Below the pieces are notes generated by a model. The model saw only the letters and a program-made list of their open reading frames with translations. It made no database searches and was not told the origin of the DNA. A stretch of DNA of 64,000 bases, taken from NCBI GenBank assembly GCA_003135055.1, contig PLDF01000478.1, positions 1-64,000 on the forward strand, read 5' to 3'. Source of the DNA: Bryobacterales bacterium (GTDB taxonomy: Bacteria; Acidobacteriota; Terriglobia; Bryobacterales; Bryobacteraceae). Below, in pieces: positions 8,970 through 17,604 of the stretch; position 1 is the stretch's first letter, and every line of letters starts with the position of its first letter. The position numbers and the translations under genes are program-made.

Positions 8970-9213
8970 GCCGGATCACCTCGCGTCGAATGGCGGCGCC
9001 CATTTGCGCCGGCGTCTTCGATTTGCGTTTGGACCGCAAGCAGCCGGCGACCTGGTCGAGATTGGCTTCGGAAAAACCGCCGGCGGGGCGCAGCAGAATT
9101 CCTTCGCCGGTTTCTTCGACCGTGAATTCCGTGCCCGGTCCCCAGGCGCGGGAAGTACGCATCGTCTTGGGCAGGACGATTTGGCCTTTGGTGGAGAGCC
9201 GCGTGGTTTCCAT
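8947..9213 (-). CDS. SpoVT/AbrB-type antitoxin
   Basis: An 88-residue antitoxin. The swapped-hairpin AbrB domain is at the N-terminus: METTRLSTKGQIVLPK, then GTEFTVEETGEGILLRPA. The C-terminal half is charged and probably neutralises the PIN toxin encoded immediately downstream, whose start lies 23 bp inside this gene. Upstream, between 9214 and 9380, only spacer DNA separates it from the TIGR03435 gene on the same strand. Confidence 0.87.
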   Translation of the reverse strand: METTRLSTKGQIVLPKTMRTSRAWGPGTEFTVEETGEGILLRPAGGFSEANLDQVAGCLRSKRKSKTPAQMGAAIRREVIRRDGSGRY

Positions 9214-9380
9214 AAGTAAGACTCCAGTAAGATTATGGCACGCAGGCTGATGGCGGCTACGCCGCGTTCCGGCGAGGGGCTCATCGCGACGGGCGGCTCC
9301 GGCGAAAACATGAAGCCTGCCTGCGAGAAACGCGAAAAAACAAAACCAGGTCCCTGAAAGCTTGACCAGGCCGCTCCATA

Positions 9381-10190
9381 TCAGTTCTCCGTCGGGACCC
9401 TTTCTACGTGATCCACAACCACGGTCTGAATGGGGAATTTTCGCGGCTCCAGTTTGAGCCCAAGCTGTTCCTGTAAAGCCGTGAAGATGGAGGGCGGCCG
9501 GTCGTCTGGAGACGTGGACGTGTTATCGGCGCCCGCGAGCACCTTGTCTTCAGGCGTGAACGTCAGATTGAACTCGTAATATCCGGAAAGACCCGTCATG
9601 TCTCGCACCGGCACGCCCAGGGTGCCTGTCGCCGACGCCACAATCTGCGCCACAGGCAGGCTCCGGGCCGTAATGCTCTCCATCGAGACAGCGCCTCTAT
9701 TAAACTGGAGCGGCTCCACGCGATGCATTTTCGGACCCCCAGGCGCCACCACGAGTGCGTAGCCAGGGACAACTTTTTCCTCTAGATGGACCTTCAGCTT
9801 GAAACGCTCGGCCAGCAAGCCCTGCAGCATGACATTAGTCATGCGAGCCCGATCCTCCGGAGACAGGCCAGCCGCCGAGGCGGCCAGTTTAGCAACTACG
9901 TCCAGGTTGACGGAGTCCAGCCAGTCCGGCCCGGAAAGGGCGGTGTAGCCAACTCCGTAGGCCATGATGATGAGGATATGCAGCGTGTAGTTCCGAATCT
10001 CGATCTGGCCAGGACCGGCGTTGAAATTGCGTGCGCTACCGGTGCTTAACTTAACGGAAGCAGCCTCGAAGGCAGGAGGGGATTCTACCGTCTGGCCTGA
10101 CCCCTGGGCGCTCACGTACGTCCCCGTTGAAAGCAGTCCTGCGCTCAGCACCACTGACTGGGCCAAACGCGTGCAGATTAATCTAGACAT
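9381..10190 (-). CDS. TIGR03435-family secreted protein
   Basis: A 269-residue exported protein of the TIGR03435 family, which is greatly expanded in Solibacter-type soil Acidobacteria and has no known biochemical role. The signal peptide covers about residues 1-29 (SVVLSAGLLSTGTYVSAQG). Family landmarks are PAFEAASVKLS near the mature N-terminus, the YTLHILIIMAYGV segment, LLAERFKLKVH, the GLSGYYEFNLTFTPED stretch and the terminal PSIFTALQEQLGLKLEPRK. A strong AAGGAGAG precedes the ATG at 10190. These genes often stand alone, as here. Confidence 0.9.
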   Translation of the reverse strand: MSRLICTRLAQSVVLSAGLLSTGTYVSAQGSGQTVESPPAFEAASVKLSTGSARNFNAGPGQIEIRNYTLHILIIMAYGVGYTALSGPDWLDSVNLDVVAKLAASAAGLSPEDRARMTNVMLQGLLAERFKLKVHLEEKVVPGYALVVAPGGPKMHRVEPLQFNRGAVSMESITARSLPVAQIVASATGTLGVPVRDMTGLSGYYEFNLTFTPEDKVLAGADNTSTSPDDRPPSIFTALQEQLGLKLEPRKFPIQTVVVDHVERVPTEN

Positions 10191-10714
10191 TCCTCTCTCC
10201 TTTCAAAACTCCTGTGCCTTTAAAGCTCCTGCGCCGATAATGCCGTTGCCCCTGGCTCGAAGCAACGTTCCTACTCCCTTCGGCTGCTGCCCACCGCCGA
10301 TCACAGTGAAACAGACGAAGAGGACAGCCAATCGCATACAAGAGTCTAGACGCAGCGCGAGACGACAAAGTCGAAATGGCTGACAGACGGCGTTATCGGA
10401 AACTGGCCACCCGCCGACCTCGTGACGTACCACATGTGGACGAATTGTTGTCCGCCTCGCGTAATAGCCGGCGACGGGGCCGGACCGGCGATTACCCGCG
10501 GGTATTCGCCAAGCGTTGACCGATTTGTCCGTTCCAGGCGGCTCCGATGTTGCATGTCCGCACGCGCCGCTTCGGGTTCTGTCTGGACCGGGGGAGGGTA
10601 GGATTATGAGCTGAACACTGGCACAAACTGTAGGATATTGACGGGAATTTGTGGCGCGAATTGTCACTCAACGGCACGGGTCGTCTTCTGTCCTTTGCTA
10701 TCCATCTCTGCGCC
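10191..10714. other. Non-coding stretch between TIGR03435 and dedA genes
   Basis: No supported gene. On the minus strand an ATG at 10338 opens a 44-residue frame ending at 10203 (MRLAVLFVCFTVIGGGQQ at its start) that would have a signal-peptide-like N-terminus, but the remainder has no recognisable similarity and it lies directly upstream of the TIGR03435 start, so it may be a decayed duplicate signal region. Near 10690-10735 lies CTCTGCGCCTCAGCG-type sequence resembling widespread intergenic repeats. Confidence 0.5.
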
Positions 10715-11329
10715 TCAGCGTCTCTGCGTCGAAGACTCTCTCCCCCGCAACAGCCATCGCCAAATCAGATACCCAGCCAACGCCACCGCGGCAATAATGG
10801 TGAACATCACCGCGTACCGGTGAATCTCGCCCTCCACCGCCTTCCACCGCTCGCCCAGGAAGTATCCGATCGATATAAACGTGGCCGCCCACAGAAAGCC
10901 GCCACTATACGCGAATAGCGCAAACTGGCGCGGCGTCACTTCGCTCATGCCAGCCGCATAGGCGGTGAGGTGCCTCACCCCGGGCACGAAATAACCGAAC
11001 GTCAGGCCCCAGTGGCCCACGCGGTCGAACCAGGCATGCGCCTTCATCACGTGCTCTTCGGTGATGCGCACGTACCGGCCGTATCGATGGATCAGCTTGA
11101 GACCGAACGTGCGTCCCAAATAGTAACTGATGGTGATGCCGCAGGTACTGCCCGCCCAGGCGGCGGCAAAGGCCAGCGGCAACGAGAGATTTCCCTTGAA
11201 TGCCAGGTATCCGCTGAAGGCGAGCAGCGTTTCATCTGGGACGGGCAGCCCCACGATTCCCAGCATCAGCAGGAAAAAGACCGCGAAGTAGCCGTATTGC
11301 GAGATCCAAGCTAGTATGCTCTGTTCCAT
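10715..11329 (-). CDS. DedA-family membrane protein
   Basis: A 204-residue inner-membrane protein of the DedA/VTT superfamily, whose members act as lipid scramblases or flippases (undecaprenyl phosphate or phospholipid). The N-terminal re-entrant region carries GIVGLPVPDETLLAFSGYLA and the family motif with a membrane-embedded Arg is FGYFVPGVRHLTAYAAG at about 111-127. Hydrophobic helices follow to the C-terminus. It lies 37 bp downstream of glgC on the same strand and may be co-transcribed with it, with no obvious functional link. Confidence 0.88.
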   Translation of the reverse strand: MEQSILAWISQYGYFAVFFLLMLGIVGLPVPDETLLAFSGYLAFKGNLSLPLAFAAAWAGSTCGITISYYLGRTFGLKLIHRYGRYVRITEEHVMKAHAWFDRVGHWGLTFGYFVPGVRHLTAYAAGMSEVTPRQFALFAYSGGFLWAATFISIGYFLGERWKAVEGEIHRYAVMFTIIAAVALAGYLIWRWLLRGRESSTQRR

Positions 11330-11366
11330 GTTGGACGGATCGAGCGCCTGGCTAACTAGGCTAGCA

Positions 11367-12623
11367 TCAGACCACCATCTCGCTGACGCTTACCGGCGTG
11401 CGCGCCCCTTCCACCACCACAATGCCGCTTTCGGTTACATAGTGGCCATTCTTGCGGTCCAATTCATGGTCGTAGCCGATAATGGCGTCCTCGGGAACGC
11501 GGACGTTCTTATCCAGAATCACGCGATGCAGACGGGCGCGCCTGCCGATGTCGCAATTGTCGAGAATGACGCACTCGTCGACCATGGCTCCGGAGTGGAC
11601 CTTCACGGCGCGCCCCAGCACCGAGTTCCGCACCATGCCGCCGGAGAGAATGCAGGCGCCGGAAACGATGGAATCGATGGCCTGTCCGCGGCGGTGCTCC
11701 TGATCGAAGGTAAACTTGGCGGGCGGGTCGGGGTAGCCCGTGGTGCGCACCGGCCATTCGCGGTTGTAGAGGTTCAGCGCCGGGGTGATGGAGCGCAGGT
11801 CCATATTGGCCTCGTAGTAGGCGTCGATGGTGCCCACGTCGCGCCAGTAGGGCTGGGAATCCATGGGCTCGCCGGGAATGCGGCTGGTCTGGAAATCGTA
11901 GGCGTACATCTCGGATTTGCCGGCCAGCTTGGGCAGGATATTGCGGCCGAAATCGTGGTCGCTCTCGGTCTCGGCGGCGTCGTCGTGCAGCAGGCGCAGC
12001 AGCGTTCGCGTGGCGAAAACGTAATTGCCCATGGATGCGAAGACCCGGTCGGAATCGCCCGGCATGGTGGGCGCCTCGGGGTTTTTCTCATGGAAGTTGA
12101 GGATGCGGCCGTCCTGAGCGGTCTCGATCACGCCGAACTCGGCGGCGTGTTTACGATCCACCGGAATGGCGGCCACGGTCACTTCCGCCGCCTTCTGAAC
12201 GTGGAATTCAATCATGCTCATGATGTTCATGCGGTAGATGTGATCGCCGCCGAAGATGGCCACCAGGTGCGGGTCCGACTGTTCCACCAGGTTGATGTTC
12301 TGGTAGATCGCGTCGGCCGTGCCTTGATACCAGGTCTCGTCCGGCGAGCGCATCTGCGCGGGCACGGGAATGATGAACTGGTTCTTCAGCAAACTGCCGA
12401 ACTGCCAGCCTTCGCTGAGGTGCTGCAGCAACGACTGGCTGCGGAACTGCGTGAGCACGTAGATGGAGTAGATCCCCGAATTGATGAAATTGCTGAGGAC
12501 GAAATCGATGATCCGGTACTTCCCGCCGAACGGCACGGCCGGCTTGGCGCGCTCCTTGGTTAAAGGAAAGAGGCGGGTACCCTTGCCGCCCGCCAGTACG
12601 ATGCCCAGGACCCGTATGCGCAT
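11367..12623 (-). CDS. glgC: Glucose-1-phosphate adenylyltransferase
   Basis: Makes ADP-glucose from glucose 1-phosphate and ATP, the committed step of bacterial glycogen synthesis. The 418 residues start with the nucleotidyltransferase loop VLAGGKGTRLFPLTKERAKPA, followed by GGKYRIIDFVLSN and WYQGTADAIYQN, all diagnostic. The C-terminal left-handed beta-helix region includes SVLGRAVKVHSG and VILDNCDIG. The allosteric N-terminal arginines of the family appear present. Divergently transcribed from motA with a 116-bp gap that must hold both promoters. Confidence 0.96.
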   Translation of the reverse strand: MRIRVLGIVLAGGKGTRLFPLTKERAKPAVPFGGKYRIIDFVLSNFINSGIYSIYVLTQFRSQSLLQHLSEGWQFGSLLKNQFIIPVPAQMRSPDETWYQGTADAIYQNINLVEQSDPHLVAIFGGDHIYRMNIMSMIEFHVQKAAEVTVAAIPVDRKHAAEFGVIETAQDGRILNFHEKNPEAPTMPGDSDRVFASMGNYVFATRTLLRLLHDDAAETESDHDFGRNILPKLAGKSEMYAYDFQTSRIPGEPMDSQPYWRDVGTIDAYYEANMDLRSITPALNLYNREWPVRTTGYPDPPAKFTFDQEHRRGQAIDSIVSGACILSGGMVRNSVLGRAVKVHSGAMVDECVILDNCDIGRRARLHRVILDKNVRVPEDAIIGYDHELDRKNGHYVTESGIVVVEGARTPVSVSEMVV

Positions 12624-12739
12624 AGATTTTCAACCAAGGACCCATTTTTTCAGGCAATTGCGGTTCTGGCAAGGGAAAAATCGTTAAGACATCCAGCCCG
12701 GAGCCGATAAGAAACCCGAGGGTCTTTGACAACCGTAAC

Positions 12740-13636
12740 ATGCTTCCAATTCTTGGCATCTTGATCGTTTTTGGGGCCGTCGTCGCCGGCTACGTCATGG
12801 AGCACGGCAAACTCCTGGTATTGGCTCAGCCGGCCGAGCTGATTATCATCTTCGGCGCCGCGGCGGGTACCGTGGTCACGGCGAATCCCCTGCCGACGCT
12901 GATTCGGTTGGGAAAAGCCATGGCGGCCGTGCTCGCAAGCAGTCCGTACACCAAAGCGTTCTACACCGAAAACATCAAGATGTTGTACGACTTGTTTTCA
13001 ATGGCGCGCAAGGCTGGAACCGCCAAACTGGAAGAGGACATCGACAATCCAGCCAAGAGCGACGTGCTGAAGAAGTATCCGAAGTTCCTGAAATCGCACC
13101 AGGCGCTCGATTTCCTGTGCGACACCCTGCGCATGGCGGTCTCGGGGGTGGTCGATCCAATGGATATCGACACCATGATGGAAGTGGATTTGGAATCGCA
13201 TCACCGTGAGGCGCATGAGCCGGTAGCGGCATTATCCTCCATGGCCGATTCGCTGCCCGGCCTGGGAATTGTCGCGGCCGTGCTCGGCGTGGTCATCACT
13301 ATGGGTGCTCTGGGCGGGTCCAAGGAAGAGATCGGCCAGAAAGTGGCGGCCGCGCTGGTAGGCACCTTCCTGGGCATTCTGCTGTGTTACGGAGTCTTTG
13401 GGCCGATTGCGGCCGCCATCGGCAAGCGCAACGACGACGAAGGCGCCTATTTCGGCTTTCTGCGGATGGCGGCGCTGGCGTTTGTGAAAGGCTTGAGTCC
13501 CATGATGGCGGTGGAATTGTCGCGGCGCACCATACCGCATAGCCTGCGGCCCAACTTCAAGGAAATGGAAGCGGTCTGCCGGGGCGGCGGCGCGAAAGCG
13601 GCAGGTGCGCCTGGCGCGACGGCTAAGGCGGCATAG
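12740..13636 (+). CDS. motA: Flagellar motor stator protein MotA
   Basis: Proton-channel subunit of the flagellar stator, inner membrane. The 298 residues show four hydrophobic helices (about 1-22, 31-52, 175-195 and 205-230) and a cytoplasmic loop between helices 2 and 3 with conserved charged residues (EEDIDNP and ESHHREAHEP). The PGLGIVAAVLGVVITMG segment with its functional proline is typical. motB follows after 3 bp. The extended C-terminus ends in Ala/Gly-rich sequence. No other flagellar genes are in the window. Confidence 0.93.
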   Translation: MLPILGILIVFGAVVAGYVMEHGKLLVLAQPAELIIIFGAAAGTVVTANPLPTLIRLGKAMAAVLASSPYTKAFYTENIKMLYDLFSMARKAGTAKLEEDIDNPAKSDVLKKYPKFLKSHQALDFLCDTLRMAVSGVVDPMDIDTMMEVDLESHHREAHEPVAALSSMADSLPGLGIVAAVLGVVITMGALGGSKEEIGQKVAAALVGTFLGILLCYGVFGPIAAAIGKRNDDEGAYFGFLRMAALAFVKGLSPMMAVELSRRTIPHSLRPNFKEMEAVCRGGGAKAAGAPGATAKAA

Positions 13637-13639
13637 CCC

Positions 13640-14425
13640 ATGCCACGGGAAAAAGAGACCAGCGCGCCGGATATAGCCAAGGCGCGCATTATCGTCATCA
13701 AGCGGCCGCGCAAGGCCGCGCACGGACATCACGGCGGCGCCTGGAAGGTGGCCTACGCCGATTTCGTGACCGCCATGATGGCGCTGTTCATCGTGCTCTG
13801 GCTGATGGGCGCCGACGAGGAGACAAAAAAACTCGTCTCCTCATACTTCAACAACCCTTCGGGACCGGGAAAGCTTACCGGTACGGCCGCGGCGGGTGTA
13901 GGACACGCCATCGAGCTGCCCAAAACCGATATGCACAAACTGCGCGAGAAGATCCAGCAGGCCATGATGAAGGTGCCCAATTTCAGCAATCTGAAGGATC
14001 ATGTGGAAATCACTATCACGTCGGATGGCCTTCGCATCGAGCTGCTGGAATCCGAAGCGGGCGTCTTCTTCGAGCAGGGCAAGCCCGTGCCATCCGCCAA
14101 CGGAGCGGAGTTGTTGCGGACTCTGGCCCACGAGCTGGGCGAGCTTCCAAACGATTTGCTGATCGAAGGGCACAGCGATTCCAAGCCGTTTGCAGGCGAC
14201 GGCTCTTACGGCAACTGGGAGTTATCGACCGACCGCGCCAACTCCGCGCGAAGGCTGATGGGGGCGAATGGATTGCGTCCGAATCAGGTAGCGCAGGTGC
14301 GCGGTTACGCCGACCGGCAGTTGCGGCATCCGGAAGACCCGGAGAGTCCATCGAATCGCAGAATCTCGGTGATCGTGCAGTATATGGCGGGCGAGGAAAA
14401 GAAAGACGCCGCGACGAAGAAGTGA
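13640..14425 (+). CDS. motB: Flagellar motor stator protein MotB
   Basis: Stator subunit anchoring MotA to peptidoglycan. The 261 residues have one N-terminal transmembrane helix with the proton-carrying Asp41 in YADFVTAMMALFIVLWLM, then a plug/linker, and a C-terminal OmpA-like peptidoglycan-binding domain: LLIEGHSDSKPF, then NWELSTDRANSARRLM and RGYADRQLRHPEDP. A Lys/Arg/His-rich cytoplasmic N-terminus precedes the helix. Forms an operon with motA and is followed by a clear intrinsic terminator at 14485-14507. Confidence 0.95.
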   Translation: MPREKETSAPDIAKARIIVIKRPRKAAHGHHGGAWKVAYADFVTAMMALFIVLWLMGADEETKKLVSSYFNNPSGPGKLTGTAAAGVGHAIELPKTDMHKLREKIQQAMMKVPNFSNLKDHVEITITSDGLRIELLESEAGVFFEQGKPVPSANGAELLRTLAHELGELPNDLLIEGHSDSKPFAGDGSYGNWELSTDRANSARRLMGANGLRPNQVAQVRGYADRQLRHPEDPESPSNRRISVIVQYMAGEEKKDAATKK

Positions 14426-14484
14426 ACCGAACCGTGGCGCACGCGGAAACCTCTTGCTTTGTGGGGCAGGTTCTCAAACCTGCG

Positions 14485-14507
14485 GCCGATTGTCAATCGG
14501 CTTTTTT
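14485..14507 (+). terminator. Intrinsic terminator after motAB
   Basis: GCCGATT at 14485-14491 pairs with AATCGGC at 14495-14501 around a 3-nt loop and is followed by six T residues. It is the best-formed Rho-independent terminator in the window and ends the motAB transcript. Confidence 0.85.
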
Positions 14508-14560
14508 GTGGGGCAGCCAATCCTGGCTGCAGCCGGCTTTCAGCCGGCTCTCTTCGCCTC
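14508..14560. repeat. Dispersed palindromic repeat, copy 1
   Basis: Contains AGCCAATCCTGGCT and AGCCGGCTTTCAGCCGGCT, each an inverted repeat, after a GTGGGGC lead. A nearly identical unit with the same order occurs at about 37690-37740. Probably a REP-like intergenic element. Confidence 0.6.
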
Positions 14561-14873
14561 GCGATTCGCCGGTCTCTGCCGCCAGAGACAGCTCCCGGGG
14601 ACCGTCTGACGCTCGTGTGAACGCGAAATGTTTCCGAGCTTTTCTCCGCAAATGGACGTTGGCAGCGTCCGCGGGCCAAGCCAACGGCCATTCCCATGGC
14701 CTGCCCGGCTAAGCCAAGCCCACCCGATCGTCTTCCGAATGCCGGCCTCCCAGAGCGGCTCGGCCACAGGCTCGGCCACAGACCGGCGATAGGCCCGCCC
14801 CATGCCGGCCATCGTGGTTTACAAAATCGGCACTTGTTGGCGGACGCGCATCGCATTATAGTTGGTGTGAGCG
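14556..14873. other. Non-coding spacer upstream of pgsA
   Basis: No gene is supported. A half copy of the GTGTGAACGC repeat lies at 14613-14624, followed by a GAAATG that also follows the copy at 24089-24110. The rest shows repeated GGCC-rich short palindromes (AGGCTCGGCCACAG twice near 14758-14785). The pgsA promoter should be in the last hundred bases. Confidence 0.45.
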
Positions 14874-15566
14874 ATGAATCTACCGAATACGCTCACCATC
14901 GTCCGAATTTTCTTCGTACCGCTGCTGGTCGCGGCGCTGGTGCAGGAGCGCGTTGCTATCCAAATTGGCAGCGTTCACGTCACCAACGAGTGGCTGGCGT
15001 TGGCGATCTTCCTCTGCGCAGCGGCTACCGACCTGCTGGATGGCTATCTGGCCCGGCGCTGGCGGCAGGTGACCACCATCGGCACGCTGCTCGACCCCAT
15101 CGCCGATAAAATGCTGGTGTCGGCCGCGCTGATTTCGCTGGTGCAGGTGCGCGTCTTGCCTGCGTGGATGGCGATTCTGATCGTGGGCCGGGAGTTCGCC
15201 GTTTCCGGATTGCGCAGCATCGCGGCGGCGGAAGGCTATACCATCAAAGCCAACGATCTCGGCAAGACCAAGATGCTGGCGCAAGTGGTGGGCGTTTCCG
15301 CCATGCTGCTCAGCGTGCACCATCCGGCGCTGTGGCCGGCGGCGATGGCGATGATGTGGGGCGTGGTGTTTTTTTCGATTCTGTCGGCCCTGAGTTATTT
15401 CCGCAAATTCTGGCGTAAAATCGAAGGGAGCATAAAGAAACGCCGCCGCCGTGAGCTGCTGTTATTGGAGCGCAAACGCCAGCGGGAAAAAATGCGTCAG
15501 ATGGGGACCGCGGCCGGAGCCGAGGGTTTGGGCACAACAATCTGGAAACCGCCCGAGGTAAGCTGA
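14874..15566 (+). CDS. pgsA: CDP-diacylglycerol-glycerol-3-phosphate 3-phosphatidyltransferase
   Basis: Makes phosphatidylglycerol phosphate in the inner membrane. The complete CDP-alcohol phosphotransferase signature is present: Asp53 and Asp56-Gly57, Ala60-Arg61, Gly70, Asp74 and Asp78 within TDLLDGYLARRW and GTLLDPIADKM. Several hydrophobic helices surround it. The 230-residue protein carries a longer than usual basic C-terminal tail (KKRRRRELLLLERKRQREKMRQ) that may lie on the membrane surface. Its 3' end overlaps the opposing RodZ-like gene by 70 bp, so the last 20 or so codons of each are mutually constrained. Confidence 0.92.
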   Translation: MNLPNTLTIVRIFFVPLLVAALVQERVAIQIGSVHVTNEWLALAIFLCAAATDLLDGYLARRWRQVTTIGTLLDPIADKMLVSAALISLVQVRVLPAWMAILIVGREFAVSGLRSIAAAEGYTIKANDLGKTKMLAQVVGVSAMLLSVHHPALWPAAMAMMWGVVFFSILSALSYFRKFWRKIEGSIKKRRRRELLLLERKRQREKMRQMGTAAGAEGLGTTIWKPPEVS

Positions 15567-16493
15567 ACCGTCCGCACCTGCCCCCTGGGACCCACTTCGC
15601 CGATCGGTTTCCCGTTCAAAGTAATCGTCACGCCGCCGGCATTGCCCCAACCGCAGCAGCACCGTATTGGCCGCCTCCACGGTGCGGGTTTCGTTGGCCC
15701 GTAGCGTGCCCGAAAACAAAACCTTGCCATCGGAGCGCGCCATCACCCATACGGGCTCCGCGGCTGTCACTTCCACCTTGACCGCGACGGGCTGGCCGGA
15801 TACAGCGGGACTCTCCGAGGCCGTAGCTGTGGCTGAAGCCGCAGTCGTAGCCGCGGGCGCGGGCGTTGATGCAGCGGCTGGCGGCTCGGTCAGCGGCTTG
15901 GTCAGCGGCTCGGTCAGTGTGGAAACCTTTTGCGGCGCTGGGGCGGCAGGCTGGGGATCCGGCTCAGCGTTCTTTGGGGCCGGCGCAGGTTGTTGCCGAA
16001 GCAACGCGGGCGCGGCCGCCATGGTAGCCGGATGGCGCTGGCGCTGCCACCATCCATAGATCAGCGAACACCCCAGCATCACGACCACCACCAGTCCCAA
16101 AGCCCCCAGCGGAGAACTCCAGGAGGAACGCCTGTCGCGCACGTTCTGCCACGCTTCCACTTTCGGAACATAAAACGCGGGCAGTGGAGGAGCCTTCTTT
16201 TCGGCGGACGGGGTCGATAAATTGGCGCCCGCGGCAAATTGCGGAACCCCGTCAGCCGGGGGCATAAGCGCGCGCTGCACTTCCCTGGCCGCTTCGTCTT
16301 CGTCGAGGCCCAGCATGCGCGCATACTGGCGTACGAAGCTCTTGGCAAAAACGCCAGCCGGCAACCGGTCGAAGTTTTCCTCTTCAATGGCTTGGAGGAA
16401 TCGCGACGAGATCTTAAGCTCTTGCGAAACTTGATCGAGTTGTATGTTGCGGCGCTCGCGTTCGCGACGCAGACTCTCGCCTATGGATGCCAT
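15497..16493 (-). CDS. RodZ-like HTH/transmembrane protein, frameshifted near 3' end
   Basis: Resembles the cytoskeleton-associated RodZ group: a Cro/XRE-type helix-turn-helix at residues 3-75 (IGESLRRERERRNIQLDQ, then VFAKSFVRQYARMLG), one transmembrane helix at about 128-149, a Pro/Ala/Thr-rich linker and a C-terminal DUF4115-like beta domain. The C-terminal domain is read in two frames: the first frame reaches NTVLLRLG, and the expected continuation NAGGVTITLNGKPIG with its stop at 15497 lies one base off. The break is at the C4 run 15645-15648 (an extra base). The start is the ATG at 16493 with GGAGG upstream. Either a real mutation or a homopolymer error. Confidence 0.75.
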
Positions 16494-16605
16494 ATGGAGG
16501 GGCTTCGCCTCCCCTAAGTTCATAATACAATAGGGAATAACTCTTATCCAACATTCCATTGGAAAGTGTACGAAATCTCGCGGATGGCTCTGCTAGCATA
16601 AACGC

Positions 16606-17604
16606 TTGATCTCAGTGGTGGTGGTCAACTGGAACCGGAGAGAATTGTTGCGCGCCTGTCTCGATTCGCTGGCCCGGCAAACGGATGCCAGTTTCGAGAT
16701 CATCGTGGTGGATAACGGATCGACCGACGGATCGGCCGACCTTGCCGCCAGCCACTACGGCGCGCGCGTTATCCGCAACGCGGAAAACCGCGGCTTCTGC
16801 GCCGCCAACAACCAGGGCATCGCGGCCGCGCGCGGAGAGTTCATCGCGCTGCTGAACAACGACGCCGAGGCCGAGCCGGGATGGCTCGCCGCGCTGCATC
16901 GCGCCTGCTCGAAGCGGCCGGACGCCGGCATGGCCGCCAGTAAAGTGCTGGTTTGGGAAGACCCCAAACGCATCGACAAAGCCGGCCATCTGATTTTTCC
17001 CGACGGACAAAACCGCGGCAGAGGCTCCGGCGCGCTCGATGAAGGCCAATTCGATCGCGAAGAGGAGGCGCTCTGGCCCGATGGATGCGCCGCCATGTAC
17101 CGCGCCGAGATGCTAAGCCGGATCGGCGGCTTCGACGAAGATTTCTTCGCTTACGGCGACGACGCCGAGCTCGGTTTGCGCGCGCGCATCGCCGGGTGGG
17201 CCTGCATCTATGCGCCGGACGCCGTGGTTCGGCACCATCGCGGATCCACCATGGGGAAGGGGTCGGCGCAGCGGCTGGCGCTCATCGAGCGCAACCGCGT
17301 GCTGCTGGCCGCGAAACTGTTTCCGTGGAGCTTGCTGTGGCTCAACCCGTTTTACTTTGCGATGCGGCTCTTGGCGGGGGCCGTCATGGCCGGGCGCGGC
17401 GCGGGCGATACGGCGCATTTTCCCGGCCTGCGCGGCAAGTGGCAAATGGCGGCTGCGATTGTGCGCGGCGATTTTGCGGCGCTCCGGCTGATTCCCAGGA
17501 TGCTGCTAAAGCGCGCGGAGATAACGCGCATCCGGCGGCTGCGGCCCGCGGAAATCCGCCGCCTCATTCTCGACAACCGGCTGAGCTGGAGAGACGTCGC
17601 ATGA
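16606..17604 (+). CDS. Glycosyltransferase family 2
   Basis: Inverting GT-A glycosyltransferase of the rhamnosyltransferase-like GT2 group, likely for cell-surface polysaccharide. Landmarks in the 332 residues: SVVVVNWNRRELL at the start, IIVVDNGSTDGSAD, the metal-binding region LLNNDAEAEPGW, and the acceptor segment GGFDEDFFAYGDDAELGLRA near 175-195. The C-terminus adds a hydrophobic stretch. The start codon is a TTG at 16606; no ATG fits the conserved N-terminus. Its stop overlaps the next gene (ATGA), and it heads a three-gene unit with two methyltransferases. Confidence 0.88.
   Translation: MISVVVVNWNRRELLRACLDSLARQTDASFEIIVVDNGSTDGSADLAASHYGARVIRNAENRGFCAANNQGIAAARGEFIALLNNDAEAEPGWLAALHRACSKRPDAGMAASKVLVWEDPKRIDKAGHLIFPDGQNRGRGSGALDEGQFDREEEALWPDGCAAMYRAEMLSRIGGFDEDFFAYGDDAELGLRARIAGWACIYAPDAVVRHHRGSTMGKGSAQRLALIERNRVLLAAKLFPWSLLWLNPFYFAMRLLAGAVMAGRGAGDTAHFPGLRGKWQMAAAIVRGDFAALRLIPRMLLKRAEITRIRRLRPAEIRRLILDNRLSWRDVA

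Noticed and set aside
10203-10338. 44-residue secreted peptide upstream of the TIGR03435 gene
   Set aside because: Has a signal-like start, but no ribosome site of note and no similarity in the rest; noted only as content of the spacer.
17085-17600. 172-residue upstream extension of the zinc-ribbon methyltransferase
   Set aside because: Overlaps the glycosyltransferase gene in another frame; the ATG at 17601 overlaps its stop in the normal ATGA arrangement and begins the conserved domain.
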